NCBI GenBank assembly: GCA_017472685.1
Contig: JAFUOO010000012.1
Span: 150,676-214,675, forward strand
From: Clostridia bacterium
GTDB lineage: Bacteria; Bacillota; Clostridia; UMGS1883
Length of the DNA stretch: 64,000 nucleotides
Reading direction: 5' to 3'
Below, in pieces: positions 62,539 through 64,000 of the stretch (its first letter is position 1; each line of letters opens with the position of its first letter). A model generated the notes under the pieces. That model searched no databases, was not told where the DNA came from, and saw nothing but the letters and a program-made list of their open reading frames with translations. The translations under genes were made by a program, and so were the position numbers.

Positions 62539-63435
62539 TTAATACAAAAGTTCCATATATTTTCCGTCTATAACATCCTTGAGGTATTGACCGTACTGAT
62601 TTTTCTTTAAAACTTCATAAACCTCAAGAACATCTTCTTTTGTTATCCAACCGTTAAGATATGCGATTTCTTCCAGACAGCCTATCTTGCGGTGCTGATG
62701 TGTCTCAACAGTTTTAACAAAATTTGTTGCATCAACCAAGCTTTCGTGTGTTCCTGTATCAAGCCAGGTAAAGCCCTGGCCGAGTAAGGTAACATTCAAT
62801 TCGCCTTGCTCGAGATAAATTCTGTTAAGATCGGTAATCTCCAGCTCGCCTCGTGCAGAGGGCTTAAGATTTTTAGCGTATTCAACAACGCGGTTGTCGT
62901 AAAAATAAAGACCGGTTACACAATAGTTGCTCTTGGGCGCTTCGGGTTTTTCCTCAATAGAGATTGCTTTCCCGTCCTTATCAAACTCAACAATGCCGAA
63001 TCTCTCAGGGTCGTCCACATAATAACCGAACACTGTAGCGCCTTTGCCTGTTTCAGCATTTTCAACAGCTGCCTTAAGTCTCTTTTTTAAACCGTGACCT
63101 GCAAAAATGTTGTCGCCTAAAACCATCGCAACGCTGTCATCGCCTATAAACTCAGCACCAATAATAAATGCCTGCGCCAGTCCGTCAGGTGACGGCTGAA
63201 TTGCATAAGAAAGATGAACACCGAACTGATGTCCATCCCCCAGAAGAGTTTCAAATCTTGGTGTATCCTGGGGTGTGGAAATAATGAGTATATCCCTGAT
63301 GCCCGCATTCATCAATACAGACATTGGATAATAAATCATCGGTTTGTCATAAATAGGCAACAATTGCTTGCTTGTAACCTTTGTCAATGGGTACAACCTT
63401 GTACCGGAACCGCCTGCCAGAATAATACCTTTCAT
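62539..63435 (-). CDS. rfbA: Glucose-1-phosphate thymidylyltransferase
   Basis: First step of dTDP-L-rhamnose synthesis: dTTP plus glucose 1-phosphate gives dTDP-glucose. The 298-residue nucleotidyltransferase has [16 protein letters not shown] (3-18), [22 protein letters not shown] and [15 protein letters not shown] 63435 has GGAGGAA at good spacing; upstream in-frame codons overlap that site. It is the first gene of the polysaccharide locus and lies behind its own promoter. Confidence 0.97.
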   Translation of the reverse strand: MKGIILAGGSGTRLYPLTKVTSKQLLPIYDKPMIYYPMSVLMNAGIRDILIISTPQDTPRFETLLGDGHQFGVHLSYAIQPSPDGLAQAFIIGAEFIGDDSVAMVLGDNIFAGHGLKKRLKAAVENAETGKGATVFGYYVDDPERFGIVEFDKDGKAISIEEKPEAPKSNYCVTGLYFYDNRVVEYAKNLKPSARGELEITDLNRIYLEQGELNVTLLGQGFTWLDTGTHESLVDATNFVKTVETHQHRKIGCLEEIAYLNGWITKEDVLEVYEVLKKNQYGQYLKDVIDGKYMELLY

Positions 63436-63489
63436 ATCAAATTCCTCCATCAATTATACAAAAGTGCATACTAACCCATACTTATATTT

Positions 63490-63518
63490 ATTTTAACACT
63501 ATCTGCACCCATTGTCAA
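63490..63518 (-). promoter_or_regulatory. Promoter of the polysaccharide locus
   Basis: TTGACA (63518-63513) and TAAAAT (63495-63490) with 17-nt spacing on the minus strand, about 55 nt upstream of rfbA. It is the only strong promoter I found for the 41-kb run of co-directional genes. Confidence 0.75.
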
Positions 63519-63612
63519 CGAAAAACACGCAACATCTTGTAGTTTTGTGACAATTCAACGCCTAAAAAGCAGATTTAAAATTTCGAATAATTTTAAGAAT
63601 GTTACCAACAAA

Positions 63613-63644
63613 AAATACACCACCCGTTACCGAGTGGTGTATTT
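63613..63644 (-). terminator. Tail-array terminator 1
   Basis: An 11-bp stem AAATACACCAC/GTGGTGTATTT with a T run on the minus strand, following the degenerate gene tail at 63660-63781. It resembles terminators 2 and 3 of the array but differs in its loop. Confidence 0.8.
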
Positions 63645-63659
63645 ATTTGCAATATTGAA

Positions 63660-63781
63660 TTATTTGCTTGCTTCTTCAACTGCAACTGCACATGTAACAG
63701 TCAGAGAGCCTGCGGGTTGTTACCGAAGCCCATAAGACCCATCATTTCTACGTGAGCGGGTACAGAGGAATAAGCTGCCTT
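63660..63781 (-). pseudogene. Degenerate copy of a gene tail (GGGtGRT-like C-terminus)
   Basis: On the minus strand this segment reads AAYSSVPAHVEMMGLMG, then FGNNPQAL and a stop. Compared with the copy at 63833-63955 it has a one-base deletion and clustered mismatches in the middle, then returns to match in CAVAVEEASK after the shift. There is no start or body of a gene, so it is a decayed 3' fragment. The motif resembles the end of GGGtGRT-family proteins as I remember them. Confidence 0.6.
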
Positions 63782-63789
63782 ACATAAAA

Positions 63790-63815
63790 ACACACCACCC
63801 AAAAGAGTGGTGTGT
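63790..63815 (-). terminator. Tail-array terminator 2
   Basis: A 9-bp stem ACACACCAC/GTGGTGTGT with an 8-nt loop and T5 on the minus strand, downstream of the second gene tail. Confidence 0.82.
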
Positions 63816-63832
63816 ATCTTGTAATATTAAAA

Positions 63833-63955
63833 TTACTTGCTTGCTTCTTCAACTGCAACTGCACATGCAACTGTCATACCTACCATGGGGTTGTTACCTG
63901 CGCCCATAAGACCCATCATTTCTACGTGAGCGGGTACAGAGGAATAAGCTGCCTT
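63833..63955 (-). pseudogene. Intact copy of a gene tail (GGGtGRT-like C-terminus)
   Basis: The frame reads KAAYSSVPAHVEMMGLMGAG, then NNPMVGMTVACAVAVEEASK and TAA. It is directly preceded, in the reading direction, by another terminator (63964-63989), so it cannot be the end of a normal gene. It is a partial tandem copy of the 3' end of a gene that should lie beyond 64000. The tail resembles that of GGGtGRT proteins (PF14057), whose function is not established; this family call is from memory. Confidence 0.6.
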
Positions 63956-63963
63956 ACATAAAA

Positions 63964-63989
63964 ACACACCACCCAAAAGAGTGGTGTGT
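63964..63989 (-). terminator. Tail-array terminator 3
   Basis: Same hairpin as at 63790-63815, exactly 174 bp away. It should terminate the gene, or another tail copy, that lies beyond the right edge. Confidence 0.8.
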
Positions 63990-64000
63990 ATCTTGTAATA

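Larger units (their letters stand above)
63731..64000. repeat. 174-bp tandem repeat of gene tail plus terminator
   Basis: Bases 63731-63826 and 63905-64000 are identical over 96 bp, with a period of 174 bp. The similarity extends leftward with divergence through the rest of the tail. At least two units are present, and a third may begin past the window. Confidence 0.88.

Noticed and set aside
61648..62610. Plus-strand frame of 320 codons
   Set aside because: Antisense to rfbB and the end of rfbA; no ribosome site and no recognisable domain.
63660..64000. Possible CRISPR or small-repeat array
   Set aside because: Units are 174 bp, with coding and terminator content and no short repeat-spacer pattern.

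Overview
The window reads as chromosomal DNA of a low-GC, endospore-forming anaerobe of the class Clostridia, probably gut-associated. The evidence is a complete spoIIIA operon, formate-tetrahydrofolate ligase, many two-[4Fe-4S] flavoprotein-type proteins and a bile salt hydrolase. Genus and species cannot be fixed from the sequence alone.

Layout. (1) 1-2207, minus strand: an OmpR-type response regulator, its histidine kinase and the start of a lipoprotein that runs off the left edge. (2) 2383-9133, plus strand: housekeeping genes fhs, tsaE, tsaB, rpiB, nrdR, a class I aminotransferase, an RsmF-type rRNA methyltransferase and ppa. (3) 9160-12535, minus strand: a bile salt hydrolase behind a long leader with tiny Shine-Dalgarno-equipped ORFs and a terminator, then a MATE exporter and a small membrane protein. 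(4) 12894-15702, minus strand: tRNA-Glu(CTC), araD, a fucose/arabinose-isomerase-family gene and an Asp23 gene. (5) 15838-20237, minus strand: spoIIIAH to spoIIIAA. (6) 20330-21910, minus strand: ridA and ilvA. (7) 21976-63435, minus strand: a cell-surface polysaccharide locus of about 41 kb with 32 genes. (8) 63613-64000: tandem copies of a gene tail plus terminator.

The polysaccharide locus starts (right end) with dTDP-L-rhamnose synthesis (rfbA, B, D, C). It continues with glycosyltransferases, two flippases, two Wzy-type polymerases, four acyltransferases and a CDP-sugar cassette (rfbG, rfbH, a thiamine-diphosphate enzyme and a reductase) like that for the branched sugar yersiniose. Its most striking feature is six polysaccharide pyruvyl transferase-like genes interleaved with five genes for FrhB-like iron-sulfur proteins, most of them in adjacent pairs. 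No initiating sugar-phosphate transferase, chain-length regulator, glucose-1-phosphate cytidylyltransferase or RfbH reductase partner was seen, so the pathway depends on genes elsewhere.

The strongest candidates for undescribed biology are the repeated pyruvyl-transferase/FrhB modules and the roughly 570-nt leader of the bile salt hydrolase. That leader has a near-consensus promoter, a series of mini-ORFs and an intrinsic terminator directly ahead of the gene. Smaller oddities are a histidine kinase that seems to need an ATT start codon, an ilvA promoter whose -10 lies inside a perfect palindrome that also looks like the terminator of the preceding locus, and the repeated gene tails at the right edge. 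All functional calls rest on motif reading by eye; no database search was run.
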